NCBI GenBank assembly: GCA_041600415.1
Contig: JBFIKF010000001.1
Span: forward strand, 472,392 to 536,391
Direction of reading: 5' to 3'
DNA length: 64,000 bases
Origin: JBFJKD01 sp041600415
Lineage (GTDB): Bacteria; Pseudomonadota; Gammaproteobacteria; Pseudomonadales; Porticoccaceae
How positions within the stretch are numbered: position 1 is the stretch's first letter; the number at the start of each line of letters is the position of its first letter. The position numbers and the translations under genes were made by a program. Of the stretch, positions 1 through 8,911 are shown piece by piece. The notes below the pieces were generated by a model. It saw nothing but the letters and a program-made list of their open reading frames with translations, made no database searches and was not told the DNA's origin.

Positions 1-142
1 GTAATTTTTCATCCTTCATTACCCATTGTGCCCATTGTGCCAACTCGTCGGGGATGGTAGCCGCCGCGCCGGGCAGGGCTACGCTGCATAGCGCTGTGAA
101 CAGCGATGCCAGTATGAATACGGCTGGACGAACCCTGGTCAT
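1..142 (-). CDS. Secreted protein, N-terminal fragment (cut by window edge)
   Basis: A reading frame begins with ATG at 142-140 on the minus strand, preceded by an AGGAG ribosome binding site about six bases upstream, and stays open to the window edge (47 codons). The N-terminus is a clear signal peptide: MTRVRP, then a hydrophobic stretch (VFILASLFTALCSVAL), then a probable cleavage site near GAAA. The mature start (IPDELAQWAQWVMKDEK) resembles large periplasmic or membrane proteins of gammaproteobacteria that open with a Trp-rich segment, but I cannot name the family from this fragment. It is transcribed away from the phosphoethanolamine transferase gene. Confidence 0.6.
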   Translation of the reverse strand, partial: MTRVRPAVFILASLFTALCSVALPGAAATIPDELAQWAQWVMKDEKL

Positions 143-500
143 GGACGCACTCCTGGTGACAGTAACAAGCTGTGGTGCAGGTCTGTGATCGGTTTGGCAC
201 GAACTTGACGGGCACTTTGTCGCAAACGTTTACGGCGCCATGCCACGGTCCAGTGGCTCGCAGTCGAACCCGGTCCCACTGTTCATCGAATTATTACTCG
301 CGCTTATTGTTTATTGCGCGCATCAGATTAACAAGTCCCTTTCTTACGTGCCAGGCGCTTTAATTCTTAGCGTGGAACTAATCACAACACAGAGTCTCCA
401 ACGGTGCTTATATCATTCGGCCAGGCACCCCTTGATGCGTAGCAGGTACAACACCGTTTTAGACACTGACCCGGAAAAACCTCGCGGACAAGCGTGTAAT
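143..500. other. Intergenic region between divergent genes
   Basis: About 360 bases lie between the start of the minus-strand secreted protein and the preferred start of the transferase. The transferase frame is open from 240, with in-frame ATGs at 240, 435 and 501, so part of this stretch could be coding if an earlier start is used. I see no convincing promoter, hairpin or small gene. Confidence 0.4.
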
Positions 501-2162
501 ATGTCCTTAATCTATCTATTTTTCTTCTATTTTTCCGGCGTCTACCAGGCTAGCGTGTGGGCGACTGGGCACAGTAGCACCGGATTGCGCCAGGCCATCT
601 ACATGAGTGCCCTGTGGCTGATACCGGTGCTGTTATGGCCGCGTTTCACTCGCCAGATTACGGCGATGGTCGGGTTGTTGCTGTGGGCCGCGTCACTGGT
701 GGCCCTGGGTTACATGCTGGTATACGGACAGGAATTCTCGCAAAGTGTCATTTTTACGCTGTTTGAATCCAACGCCGCTGAGTCGAGCGAATATTTACAG
801 GTTTATTTTCAGTGGTGGATGCTATTAGTGTTTGCCCTGTACACCGCGCTGCCGATCTGGCTTTGGTTGCAGGTGCAGCCGGTGCGACTTGTTCCGCGTC
901 GGCGTCTGGCGACAGCGGGGTTGTGTGCGGCCGTGACCCTGTATTCGCTGGTGATGCCGGTCCTAAAAGGTGCATCGTTCACCAATGCCTTCGATCATTT
1001 CACCACGCGACTGGAACCGGCCACCCCCTGGCAGATGGTTATCGGCTACGCCAAGTACCGGCAACAATTGAATGGCGTAAATGCTTTGTTGGAGAAAAAC
1101 CGGGCTGCGGCGCAGCTCGCAAATCTGGTCGATCACAACGCCGATAAGCCGGTGACGCTGGTGCTGGTGATCGGTGAATCCACCAATCGCGAGAGGATGA
1201 GTCTGTACGGCTATGGACGCAAAACTACGCCCAAATTAGACGCCCTGCGCGACGAATTGATGGTGTTCGACAACGTCATTACTCCGCGACCCTATACCAT
1301 TGAGGCGTTGCAGCAGGCGTTGATCATGGGTCAGCAACGCCATCCTCTGGCCGAACTCTCCCAGCCCACGCTGGTGGACTTGATGCAGCAGGCGGGTTAC
1401 GAAACGTTCTGGATCACCAATCAGCAAACCATGACCCGGCGCAATACGATGCTGACGTTCTTTTCCGCCCAGGCTGACCACCAGACCTATCTGAACAACA
1501 ATCGCACGCAGAACGCGGAGCAATACGACGGCGCGGTGGTGGCACCCTTTCGGCAGGCGCTGGGCCATCCCGCCACACGCAAGTTTATCGTGGTGCATTT
1601 GCTCGGCACGCACATGAGTTACCGCTACCGCTATCCGGCGACATTTGATCGATTTACAGACGGCGCAGGTATTCCGGCCTGGGTCACCAGCGATGAACAG
1701 GCGATGTACAACAGCTACGACAATGCCGTGCTGTATAACGATAGCGTTGTCGCCGCGTTGATTGAATCCTTCAAGGCAGCAGACCCCAACGGTTTTCTGT
1801 TGTATTTTTCCGACCACGGGGAGGAGGTTTACGATGACCCGGAGCGAGCGTTTGTCGGCCGCGACGAAGCTGCGCCGACGGCGGCGATGTATACCGTCCC
1901 GTTCATTCTGTGGCGCTCGGCAAGTTGGAGGGCCAGTAACGGTGCCATCGACGAGGAATGCCTCCATCGCCCCTACAGTATCGCCTATCTGATCGACTCG
2001 ATTGCCGATCTGGCGGGCATTACCGCGTCCACCCTCGATACGAAACGGAGTATCGTCAACCGGCATTTTGCAACACCGACGTTGTTGGTTGGCAATCCCG
2101 ATGCTCCCCGCGACGTGGTCCGTTATCCGCTGCGGAATCTACTCTTGCCCACCGAAGGTTGA
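501..2162 (+). CDS. Phosphoethanolamine transferase (EptA/EptC/CptA family)
   Basis: Inner-membrane enzyme of the alkaline-phosphatase/sulfatase fold, expected to move phosphoethanolamine from phosphatidylethanolamine onto lipid A or LPS core on the periplasmic face. From ATG 501 the protein is 553 aa. It has about five N-terminal membrane segments, then the soluble catalytic domain starting at the metal-binding motif GEST in VLVIGESTNRERMSLYGYGR. The conserved SDHGEE metal motif is near the C-terminus. The ITPRPYTIEAL segment probably carries the nucleophilic threonine. ATGs at 240 and 435 are also in frame; 501 is preferred because the first membrane helix follows directly, though the ribosome binding site is weak. 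The family is clear, the exact acceptor is not. Confidence 0.85.
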   Translation: MSLIYLFFFYFSGVYQASVWATGHSSTGLRQAIYMSALWLIPVLLWPRFTRQITAMVGLLLWAASLVALGYMLVYGQEFSQSVIFTLFESNAAESSEYLQVYFQWWMLLVFALYTALPIWLWLQVQPVRLVPRRRLATAGLCAAVTLYSLVMPVLKGASFTNAFDHFTTRLEPATPWQMVIGYAKYRQQLNGVNALLEKNRAAAQLANLVDHNADKPVTLVLVIGESTNRERMSLYGYGRKTTPKLDALRDELMVFDNVITPRPYTIEALQQALIMGQQRHPLAELSQPTLVDLMQQAGYETFWITNQQTMTRRNTMLTFFSAQADHQTYLNNNRTQNAEQYDGAVVAPFRQALGHPATRKFIVVHLLGTHMSYRYRYPATFDRFTDGAGIPAWVTSDEQAMYNSYDNAVLYNDSVVAALIESFKAADPNGFLLYFSDHGEEVYDDPERAFVGRDEAAPTAAMYTVPFILWRSASWRASNGAIDEECLHRPYSIAYLIDSIADLAGITASTLDTKRSIVNRHFATPTLLVGNPDAPRDVVRYPLRNLLLPTEG

Positions 2163-2211
2163 GCTGGAGGGAAACTTGCAAAACATAAAAACGCAACTAT
2201 CCTTAACGGGA

Positions 2212-2236
2212 GTTTAGCGCTGACTCGACGCTAAAC
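2212..2236. other. Hairpin between transferase and CBS-like membrane protein genes
   Basis: Perfect 8-bp inverted repeat (GTTTAGCG / CGCTAAAC) with a 9-base loop, 50 bases after the transferase stop. No T-run follows on the plus strand, so it is only a weak candidate terminator or mRNA-end structure. Confidence 0.35.
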
Positions 2237-2329
2237 AGAGCAGGGATGGCTGGACGGTTTTCTCCCGCGTTACAAAAATTTCGTTCCGCTCGACCGGCGT
2301 CATGCCTGTCGAGTTGCGAGGGGTGTCCA

Positions 2330-3127
2330 ATGCAAAAATGGCAGGTTGTTGCGTTGCTGGTATTTGGCATTGTACTGGTGGCAGGTGCGGTGCTGGCGCG
2401 GGTCAAATTTGGCGACAAGTTTGAATTGAAAACTCTGGATCTGGTGTTGTTGGTTTTGCCCCTGTTGTTGGTCTTGCTGGTGATGGGTAAGCTGAAAATG
2501 CTGGATGCATTTGGGGTAAAAGCCGATTTTTCCGAACTGTTTGCCGACGCCGCGCGGACAGGTATCGCCGCCGACGTGGCGGATACGCAAGCGCCGGGTG
2601 TAGAAGAGGTGGTCAATCTACTGGAAATGGCTGCCAAGGGTGGCGTGCAGGATATTCCGCGGCTGGTGGAACAAAAAACCCAGGCGCTGGTGTTCAGGCT
2701 CGGTCACGGCGGCTATTACGGTCCCGCCATAGAGCGTTATCTCGACGCACTGTATGCCAGCTCCTACCTGCAGTATTTAATTATTTTAAATGATGACGGC
2801 AAATTATTTGGCATCTATCAGGCCCTGGATGTGGCAGTGTATTTTCGCGCTGAAAAGGAACGCGCCTACCGGGATTTTGCCAAATGGCTCAACGAGGCTT
2901 CTACCAGCGCGCAAGAGCGGTTGAAAAAATTACCCGGCTTTGTCGCTGCGCAACTGGCGGTGACCCCCGATGAGAGCAAGCGCGAAGTGCTCGGCCAGAT
3001 GGATCATCTGCAGGTCAACACCATTCCGGTGGTGGACACGCAAGGGTTTTTTATTGGTACGGTCGAGCGCTCGCGCCTGACCTCCAGCCTGATTCTGGAG
3101 GTGGCCGAGCGCATCGAAGCGCGATAG
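2330..3127 (+). CDS. Membrane protein with C-terminal CBS-like segment, unknown function
   Basis: Protein of 265 aa from ATG 2330, chosen because a GCGAGGGG ribosome binding site lies about seven bases upstream; the longer frame from 2246 has no such site. Two hydrophobic segments (about residues 3-21 and 38-57) anchor it, followed by a roughly 200-residue soluble part. Near the C-terminus the pattern VNTIPVVDTQGFFIGTVERS resembles the second half of a CBS motif, a nucleotide-sensing module. I do not recognise a named family. It lies between the transferase and the DUF2235 gene on the same strand, but nothing shows a shared function. Confidence 0.7.
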   Translation: MQKWQVVALLVFGIVLVAGAVLARVKFGDKFELKTLDLVLLVLPLLLVLLVMGKLKMLDAFGVKADFSELFADAARTGIAADVADTQAPGVEEVVNLLEMAAKGGVQDIPRLVEQKTQALVFRLGHGGYYGPAIERYLDALYASSYLQYLIILNDDGKLFGIYQALDVAVYFRAEKERAYRDFAKWLNEASTSAQERLKKLPGFVAAQLAVTPDESKREVLGQMDHLQVNTIPVVDTQGFFIGTVERSRLTSSLILEVAERIEAR

Positions 3128-3186
3128 GCGGATGCTGTCAGGCAGATGTTAGAGACGGTTTAAATAAACAGGGAGGAACCAACACC

Positions 3187-4719
3187 ATGCGCAATCTTAT
3201 TGTTTGCTGCGACGGTACCTGGAACACGCCCGACCAGGAGGAAAACGGTATTCCAGCACCCACCAATGTGGTGCGCCTCTACAATGCGTTGGCCCGACCC
3301 GCCAACGCCGACGGCGTTACGCAACTGGCCTACTACCACCCGGGAGTCGGCACCGAAGGCAACTGGTGGCAGAAACTGGCGGGAGGTGCCACTGGTTCAG
3401 GTTTGAGTGACAACATTAAAAGCGCCTATCGCTGGTTGGCAACCCACTATCAAGCCGGTGATCGCATCTATCTGTTTGGGTTCAGCCGCGGCGCCTATAC
3501 GGTGCGCAGCCTGGCGGGTATGCTCGGTCAGGTCGGATTGCTCGATACCAGGGGTTTGGCTGACAACGACCTGTGGAAACGAGTGGAAACGGCGTTTACC
3601 AGGGGCTATGGCCAAAGCCAGACGCGTTCTGAGTGGAGCAAGGACTGGGCTTTTCACTCTGCCAGCGCCAGTGTGCCGACTGATGTGCCCGTGCATTTTC
3701 TGGGGGTCTGGGACACCGTGGGAGCGCTGGGTATACCCAACGATATGGCGGTTCTCAATCTGCTCGACGACACTGACGATTACGCGTTTCACGACACTAC
3801 ACTGGGGCACGGAGTGCACCATGCGCGGCAGGCGGTGGCCGCCGATGAAATGCGGGCCAGTTTCGCGCCCACGCTGTGGGATAACCCGGATAGCCACCCG
3901 GATGTTAAACAGTTGTGGTTTCCCGGTGTGCACAGCGACGTGGGTGGCGGGTATGTGGAGAGTGGGCTGTCCGACGGCGCCTTAAAGTGGATGATGGATG
4001 AAGCGCATAGTCAGGGTCTGGGGTTCCACCCGGGCCTTTATGGCCAGGTGGTACCGGACTGCCGAGGGTTGTTGCACGATTCCCGCAACGGTCTGTTCAA
4101 GGTGATGCGTTCCCAGCCACGCAGTGTGCCACTGCTTAAATCCGGCTCGGCACTGCACGACTCAATTCTCGATCGTCAGAGCAATCCGCCCATTACTCAG
4201 GGGCTTTATCGCCCCACCATCAATCTGGGTCCGGGCGCGACTCAGCGCTGTACCGTATTCGCTTCTCAGCCCTGGAATGACACGGGCATTTACCTTCACG
4301 GGGGGGCGACTTATCAGTTTTCCGCTAGCGGGCAGTGGCTCGACCGCAAAATCAAGTGCGGTCCGGCGGGCACTACGGACGGCAAGTTTCACCCGGGGGA
4401 AATTGTCCATCTGGCCGGTACGCTGTGGGGCAAACTTGAGACCGGCTTCAAGAAGCTCAGCGGCAATGAGGAGGCCGACTTTCGCGGTTCGCGCCGCGAA
4501 GAAAAGCTACCCTGGTTCTGTTTGGTGGGGGTAATTGCCAACGGGGCGAATCCAAATGCCGACGGTACCCCGGCGAGCCACGAAATTATTCCGATCAAGG
4601 ACGGATGTAGCTGGACCGCGAGTAAATCCGGTTACCTCTATTGTTTTGCGAATGATGCCTGGAACTTTTATAGCAATAATCGCGGCAGCGTGGAGCTGGT
4701 GGTGAATAGAACGGGATGA
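3187..4719 (+). CDS. DUF2235 alpha/beta hydrolase
   Basis: Protein of 510 aa with a strong ribosome binding site (GGGAGGA) before ATG 3187. The N-terminus MRNLIVCCDGTWNTPDQEE and the nucleophile elbow GFSRGAYTVRSLAGML are hallmarks of DUF2235 (T6SS phospholipase effector Tle1-like catalytic domain); the Ser in GFSRG is the expected nucleophile. The segment HSDVGGGY probably supplies acid and His residues. The C-terminal third (from about residue 340) is a separate beta-rich region ending in SNNRGSVELVVNRTG. There is no signal peptide. No VgrG, Hcp, PAAR or immunity gene is nearby, so a secreted-effector role is unsupported and a housekeeping lipase or esterase role is equally possible. Confidence 0.85.
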   Translation: MRNLIVCCDGTWNTPDQEENGIPAPTNVVRLYNALARPANADGVTQLAYYHPGVGTEGNWWQKLAGGATGSGLSDNIKSAYRWLATHYQAGDRIYLFGFSRGAYTVRSLAGMLGQVGLLDTRGLADNDLWKRVETAFTRGYGQSQTRSEWSKDWAFHSASASVPTDVPVHFLGVWDTVGALGIPNDMAVLNLLDDTDDYAFHDTTLGHGVHHARQAVAADEMRASFAPTLWDNPDSHPDVKQLWFPGVHSDVGGGYVESGLSDGALKWMMDEAHSQGLGFHPGLYGQVVPDCRGLLHDSRNGLFKVMRSQPRSVPLLKSGSALHDSILDRQSNPPITQGLYRPTINLGPGATQRCTVFASQPWNDTGIYLHGGATYQFSASGQWLDRKIKCGPAGTTDGKFHPGEIVHLAGTLWGKLETGFKKLSGNEEADFRGSRREEKLPWFCLVGVIANGANPNADGTPASHEIIPIKDGCSWTASKSGYLYCFANDAWNFYSNNRGSVELVVNRTG

Positions 4720-4890
4720 CTATCGAGCCGTGTAACTACAAATCACGCTCCCGTGGCCGAGCGCGTCGCTGCGGTGTATCCCACCAGCCGGGTGCGTCAT
4801 TGTCTGGTAGACTGGCGATGGTTACCAGTTGGCATAATAGGGCCAGCGCGCGCGGGCAACAGTGCTAGCAGGATTACTCGCAGGCTTGGC

Positions 4891-4911
4891 ACCTGACTTA
4901 CCCAGTCAGGT
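4891..4911. other. Hairpin upstream of the DUF4197 gene
   Basis: Perfect 8-bp stem ACCTGACT / AGTCAGGT with a 5-base loop in the 260-base gap between the DUF2235 and DUF4197 genes. No T-run follows on either strand, so a terminator role is unproven. Confidence 0.3.
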
Positions 4912-4979
4912 CATCGCTTGTTGAATACACAGCGGCGCGGTGCCAATGGTTGGCCGCTCGCCTTCTGAGGATTTTTACC

Positions 4980-5819
4980 ATGGGACAATTATTCGACGCG
5001 TACAGGTTCGCAAAACGCATCTGCTTCGCCCCGCAAACGCGCCGCGTCGCGAAGTATTGTCCGTGGCGCAGTCGTGGCCTGGTGCTGGTATTGACGACGG
5101 TGGTGGCGGGGTTCCCGGGAACCGCTGCAGCGGAAGGCAGTTTATGGCAGAAAGGTAGCGAACTACTGGGGGCATTTGGCAAGAGTCCGGCGCCGTCCAC
5201 GTCGACCAACGCTGTCGGTACCGATGATATTGGCAATGCGTTCAGGGAAGCGTTACAACTTGGTACCGATAGCGTGGTGGCGCAATTGGGGCAAAACGGT
5301 GGCTTTAGCAATGATCCCGCGGTACATATTCCCCTGCCCGGAGAGCTGGGCAAGGTTAAAAAGATACTGGCCACGGTGGGGATGTCCGGGCACATGGATG
5401 AGCTCGAAGTCAAGCTTAATGAGGCCGCAGAGGCGGCGACCCCCAGAGCCGGGGCGCTGTTCACGCAGGCAATACAAGCCATGACGTTTGAGGATGTTAT
5501 GGCTATTTATAACGGGCCGCAGGATTCGGCGACCCGCTATTTCCAGGGCAAAATGACGCCGCAATTAATGGAAGAGATGCGGCCAATGGTCGAGAGTACC
5601 CTCGCTGACGTGGGCGCCGTGCAGACCCTGGATAACGCCATGGGTCAGTATCGCGCTCTGCCCTTCGTGCCCGACGTCAAAGCGGACCTGACCCAACATG
5701 TGCTGGATAACAGCCTGGCGGGAATTTTTCATTATCTCGCGCAGGAGGAAGCAGCCATTCGCGCCAACCCGGCGAAACAAACTACGGATTTATTGCGCCG
5801 CGTGTTTGGTGCGCAATAG
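4980..5819 (+). CDS. DUF4197 family exported protein
   Basis: 279 aa from ATG 4980, preceded by TGAGGA at suitable spacing; the longer frame from 4950 lacks a better site. The N-terminus has a long charged region, then a hydrophobic core (GLVLVLTTVVAGFPGTAAA) ending in an AAA cleavage site, so it is expected in the periplasm. The mature part matches the DUF4197 family of proteobacteria: DDIGNAFREALQLGTDSVVAQLG, IPLPGELGKVKKIL, and the MTFEDVMAIYNGPQDSATRYFQGK core. The function of the family is not known to me. It is followed after 50 bases by the SelW-like gene on the same strand. Confidence 0.85.
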   Translation: MGQLFDAYRFAKRICFAPQTRRVAKYCPWRSRGLVLVLTTVVAGFPGTAAAEGSLWQKGSELLGAFGKSPAPSTSTNAVGTDDIGNAFREALQLGTDSVVAQLGQNGGFSNDPAVHIPLPGELGKVKKILATVGMSGHMDELEVKLNEAAEAATPRAGALFTQAIQAMTFEDVMAIYNGPQDSATRYFQGKMTPQLMEEMRPMVESTLADVGAVQTLDNAMGQYRALPFVPDVKADLTQHVLDNSLAGIFHYLAQEEAAIRANPAKQTTDLLRRVFGAQ

Positions 5820-5869
5820 CCAAGTCGGGGCCAGTACTTGAACGGCGCACATAATCTGGAGAGAAGGCG

Positions 5870-6172
5870 ATGACCGACAGCGCCTCGGTGGTTCCCGATA
5901 AACCGCGTATAAAAATTGTGTATTGCCCCCGCTGCAACTGGTTGCCGCGCTCCGCCTGGATGGCGCAGGAGTTGCTGCACACGTTTGCCGATACAGTCGG
6001 AGAGGTGGCGCTGGTGCCAGCCGAGCGCGGCGGGACCTTTGAAATTTGGGTCAGCGACCAACTGCTCTGGGAGCGTCGCCGCGACGGTGGTTTTCCCGAT
6101 GCCAAAATTCTGAAACAGCGGGTCAGGGATCTGATCGCGCCGGATCGTGAACTGGGACACCTCGATCGCTAG
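5870..6172 (+). CDS. SelT/SelW/SelH (Rdx) family thioredoxin-like protein
   Basis: Small 100-aa protein with a GGAGAGAAGG ribosome binding site. The CPRC motif follows a beta strand (IKIVYCPRCNW), and the later GGTFEIWV and RRRDGGFPDAKILKQRVRDLI segments match Rdx-domain proteins, a thioredoxin-fold family of presumed redox function. Here the active-site motif is Cys-x-x-Cys with ordinary cysteine codons, with no sign of selenocysteine. No partner is identifiable; the upstream DUF4197 gene is the only close neighbour. Confidence 0.85.
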   Translation: MTDSASVVPDKPRIKIVYCPRCNWLPRSAWMAQELLHTFADTVGEVALVPAERGGTFEIWVSDQLLWERRRDGGFPDAKILKQRVRDLIAPDRELGHLDR

Positions 6173-6334
6173 GTTACTCGGTAGTTTCGGCAACGGTTTT
6201 TTCGCATAATAGCTGTCAGGTTTGTCGGCGTGCTGTAACCCACAGGTAGCGCAAACTAACCACAATTACCATAAACCAGGGTTGTGCGTGGTTCACGCAC
6301 GGCGCCAGGGCAATCACCAATAAGGGAACATTTC

Positions 6335-8899
6335 ATGTCACAGCGATTACTGCGACTCCATGAAGCAATGGTGTTACGTCATCCGGTACTGGTATTGACG
6401 GTTGTATTTATTGCAGCCGCAGTACTTGCGTTTGGTTTGCCGAACTTCAAGCTCGATGCTTCAGCAGATTCGTTAACCCTTGAGCACGACACCGATCTGG
6501 ACTACTTCCGCGAAGTTAACCAGCACTACGGTAGCGGCGATTTTTTGGTGGTGACCTTTACGCCGCACAACGTGGATCTGTTTTCCGACGCGGCACTGGA
6601 AACGCTCAAATCTCTCACCGAAGATTTGTCTCGAATAGATGGGGTGGTGGGCGTTAACTCCATAATCACTGTCCCTTTGTTGTATAGCCCAAAGGTGACA
6701 GTAGCTGAACTCAAGGACGAGCCGCGTACACTGCTGACCCCCGACACGGACCGCCAGCTCGCCAAGCGGGAATTTCTGGAGAGTCCGATTTACCGCAACC
6801 TCATTCTGGGGCCGAACGGTCAGACCACCGCCGTACTGGCGACTATTCAGCTGGACCAACGTTATACAGAACTGGTGCGACAACGGGACGCGCTGCGTTT
6901 GCAAAGGGATACGACCGGGGTCACCCCGCAGGAACAGCAGGAACTGGATCGGGTTAGTCAGGAGTTTCTGGATTACCGCACCGCGCGCGCCGCTGTCGAA
7001 CATCGACGGGTGCAGGAAGTGCGCGCCGTGCTCGATAAATACCGGGATAAGGCCGAGCTGTTCCTGGGCGGACCGAGCATGGTAACCGCCGATATGATTG
7101 ATTTTATCAAGAGTGATCTCAGGATTTTCGGTATTGGTATTATTCTGTTTATTATCGCGACGTTGGCCGTAATTTTTCGTCAGGTGCGCTGGGTATTTCT
7201 GCCGCTGCTGGTGTGCGTGTTGTCAGTGACCATGGTGTTGGGCTGGTTGAGCTGGATCGACTGGCGTCTGACGGTCATTTCATCCAACTTTGTCGCGTTA
7301 CTACTGATTTCTACCCTCGCTCTCACCATCCACCTGATCGTACGCTATCGAGAATTACTCCGCGATCGGCCAGCGGACGAGTTGATCGATCTGGTGCGAG
7401 AAACCGTGTCGTCCATGGCGCGGCCCTGTCTGTACACGGTGCTCACCACCATCGTTGCGTTTCTGTCCCTGGTGGTCAGTGATATTCGACCGGTGATAGA
7501 TTTTGGCTGGATGATGACCATTGGGCTGACACTGGCGTTGGTGCTCGCCTTTCTGGTTATCCCAGCCGGCATGATGTTAACTGGCAAGGGTGTCAACAAC
7601 GATGGCGATGATAATTCCGCCTCCCTGACTCTGCATTTTTCTCGATTTACCGAACGCCATGGCAATATCCTGCTGGTGCTGGCGTTAACCATAGCATTAG
7701 TCGCGGGCTACGGTGTGACGCTGCTGAAAGTGGATAACCGCTTTATCGACTATTTTCGTGCGAATACCGAAATTCATCAGGGATTGGCGGTTATCGATGC
7801 CAATCTGGGCGGCACCACGCCCCTCGATATTATTATTCAGGCGCCGAGCTTTGACGCGCCAGCGCTGGATATAGCTGCCGACGCGGACGATCCTTACGGC
7901 GGTGGCGATGCGTTCGACGATAGCTACGGCGATGGGGACGATGCGTTTGACGACGCATTTGGTGATGCGTTTGGCGACGACGCAGAGGATGCGCCGCAGA
8001 ACAGCTACTGGTTTACCACCGCGGGACTGGACGATCTGGAAAAATTACACGCCTTTCTCGAATCTCTGCCAGAGATCGGCAAGGTCAATTCCCTGGTGAC
8101 GGCGTTTCATGTGGCCAATGATTTAACCGGTCATCGCCTCAACGATTTTGAGCTGGCAGTAATGCGCCAGAATATGACACCGGAAATTAATAATTTTCTG
8201 ATCGCGCCCTACATTGACGACGCACAGAATCAAACCCGCGTTACCATGCGCACGGTGGAAACCCAGGGTGATTTGCGGCGCGCGGAACTACTGGCCGAGA
8301 TTGAGAACTTTCTGGTTGAAGATTTGCAACTGGCGCCGGATCAATATCGACTGACCGGGTTAATGGTGCTGTATAACAATATGCTGCAAAGCCTGTTCTA
8401 TTCACAGATCGTTACGCTGGGCGCGGTGTTTTTCGGCATTATGCTAATGTTTTTGGTTCTGTTTCGGTCGTTAAAAATCTCCCTGATTGCCATTCTGCCA
8501 AATCTGCTGGCGGCCTCCATCGTGCTGGGCGGCATGGGCATTGTCGGCATCCCCCTGGATATGATGACGATTACCATCGCCGCGATTACGGTGGGCATCG
8601 GCGTCGATCACGCCATTCATTACCTGACTCGTTTCACCCGCGAATTTGTGGTGGACAGAGACTACGTGGCAGCGATGCACCGATCCCATGCCACCATCGG
8701 CCGTGCACTGTTCTACACGGCAATTACCATCATCGTCGGATTTTCCATTTTAGCGTTGTCGAATTTTATTCCGTCGGTGTACTTTGGTTTGTTGACGGGC
8801 GTTGCGATGCTGGCCGCCTTGCTGGGATCACTGACACTACTGCCGAAATTAATTTTGACCTTTAAACCATTCGGGGCCGATCGATCAGATGGCGCCTAA
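6335..8899 (+). CDS. MMPL/RND superfamily exporter
   Basis: 854-aa inner-membrane protein from ATG 6335 (AAGGGA upstream). It has the usual duplicated RND plan: one N-terminal membrane helix, a large periplasmic domain, a bundle of membrane helices (residues about 260-420), then the same again (helix near 450, second periplasmic domain, bundle near 690-840). Each bundle carries MMPL/SSD-type motifs, for example ITVGIGVDHAIHYLTRF. The substrate is unknown; relatives export lipids, hopanoids or siderophores. The second periplasmic domain contains an unusually acidic Asp/Gly-rich insert (about residues 512-552). No adaptor or outer-membrane partner is adjacent, so it probably works alone. Confidence 0.85.
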   Translation: MSQRLLRLHEAMVLRHPVLVLTVVFIAAAVLAFGLPNFKLDASADSLTLEHDTDLDYFREVNQHYGSGDFLVVTFTPHNVDLFSDAALETLKSLTEDLSRIDGVVGVNSIITVPLLYSPKVTVAELKDEPRTLLTPDTDRQLAKREFLESPIYRNLILGPNGQTTAVLATIQLDQRYTELVRQRDALRLQRDTTGVTPQEQQELDRVSQEFLDYRTARAAVEHRRVQEVRAVLDKYRDKAELFLGGPSMVTADMIDFIKSDLRIFGIGIILFIIATLAVIFRQVRWVFLPLLVCVLSVTMVLGWLSWIDWRLTVISSNFVALLLISTLALTIHLIVRYRELLRDRPADELIDLVRETVSSMARPCLYTVLTTIVAFLSLVVSDIRPVIDFGWMMTIGLTLALVLAFLVIPAGMMLTGKGVNNDGDDNSASLTLHFSRFTERHGNILLVLALTIALVAGYGVTLLKVDNRFIDYFRANTEIHQGLAVIDANLGGTTPLDIIIQAPSFDAPALDIAADADDPYGGGDAFDDSYGDGDDAFDDAFGDAFGDDAEDAPQNSYWFTTAGLDDLEKLHAFLESLPEIGKVNSLVTAFHVANDLTGHRLNDFELAVMRQNMTPEINNFLIAPYIDDAQNQTRVTMRTVETQGDLRRAELLAEIENFLVEDLQLAPDQYRLTGLMVLYNNMLQSLFYSQIVTLGAVFFGIMLMFLVLFRSLKISLIAILPNLLAASIVLGGMGIVGIPLDMMTITIAAITVGIGVDHAIHYLTRFTREFVVDRDYVAAMHRSHATIGRALFYTAITIIVGFSILALSNFIPSVYFGLLTGVAMLAALLGSLTLLPKLILTFKPFGADRSDGA

Positions 8900-8911
8900 G
8901 CACGGTGCTGA

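Noticed and set aside
1236..2066. Long minus-strand open frame (276 aa)
   Set aside because: It lies wholly inside the phosphoethanolamine transferase gene and has no domain, ribosome binding site or protein-like composition.
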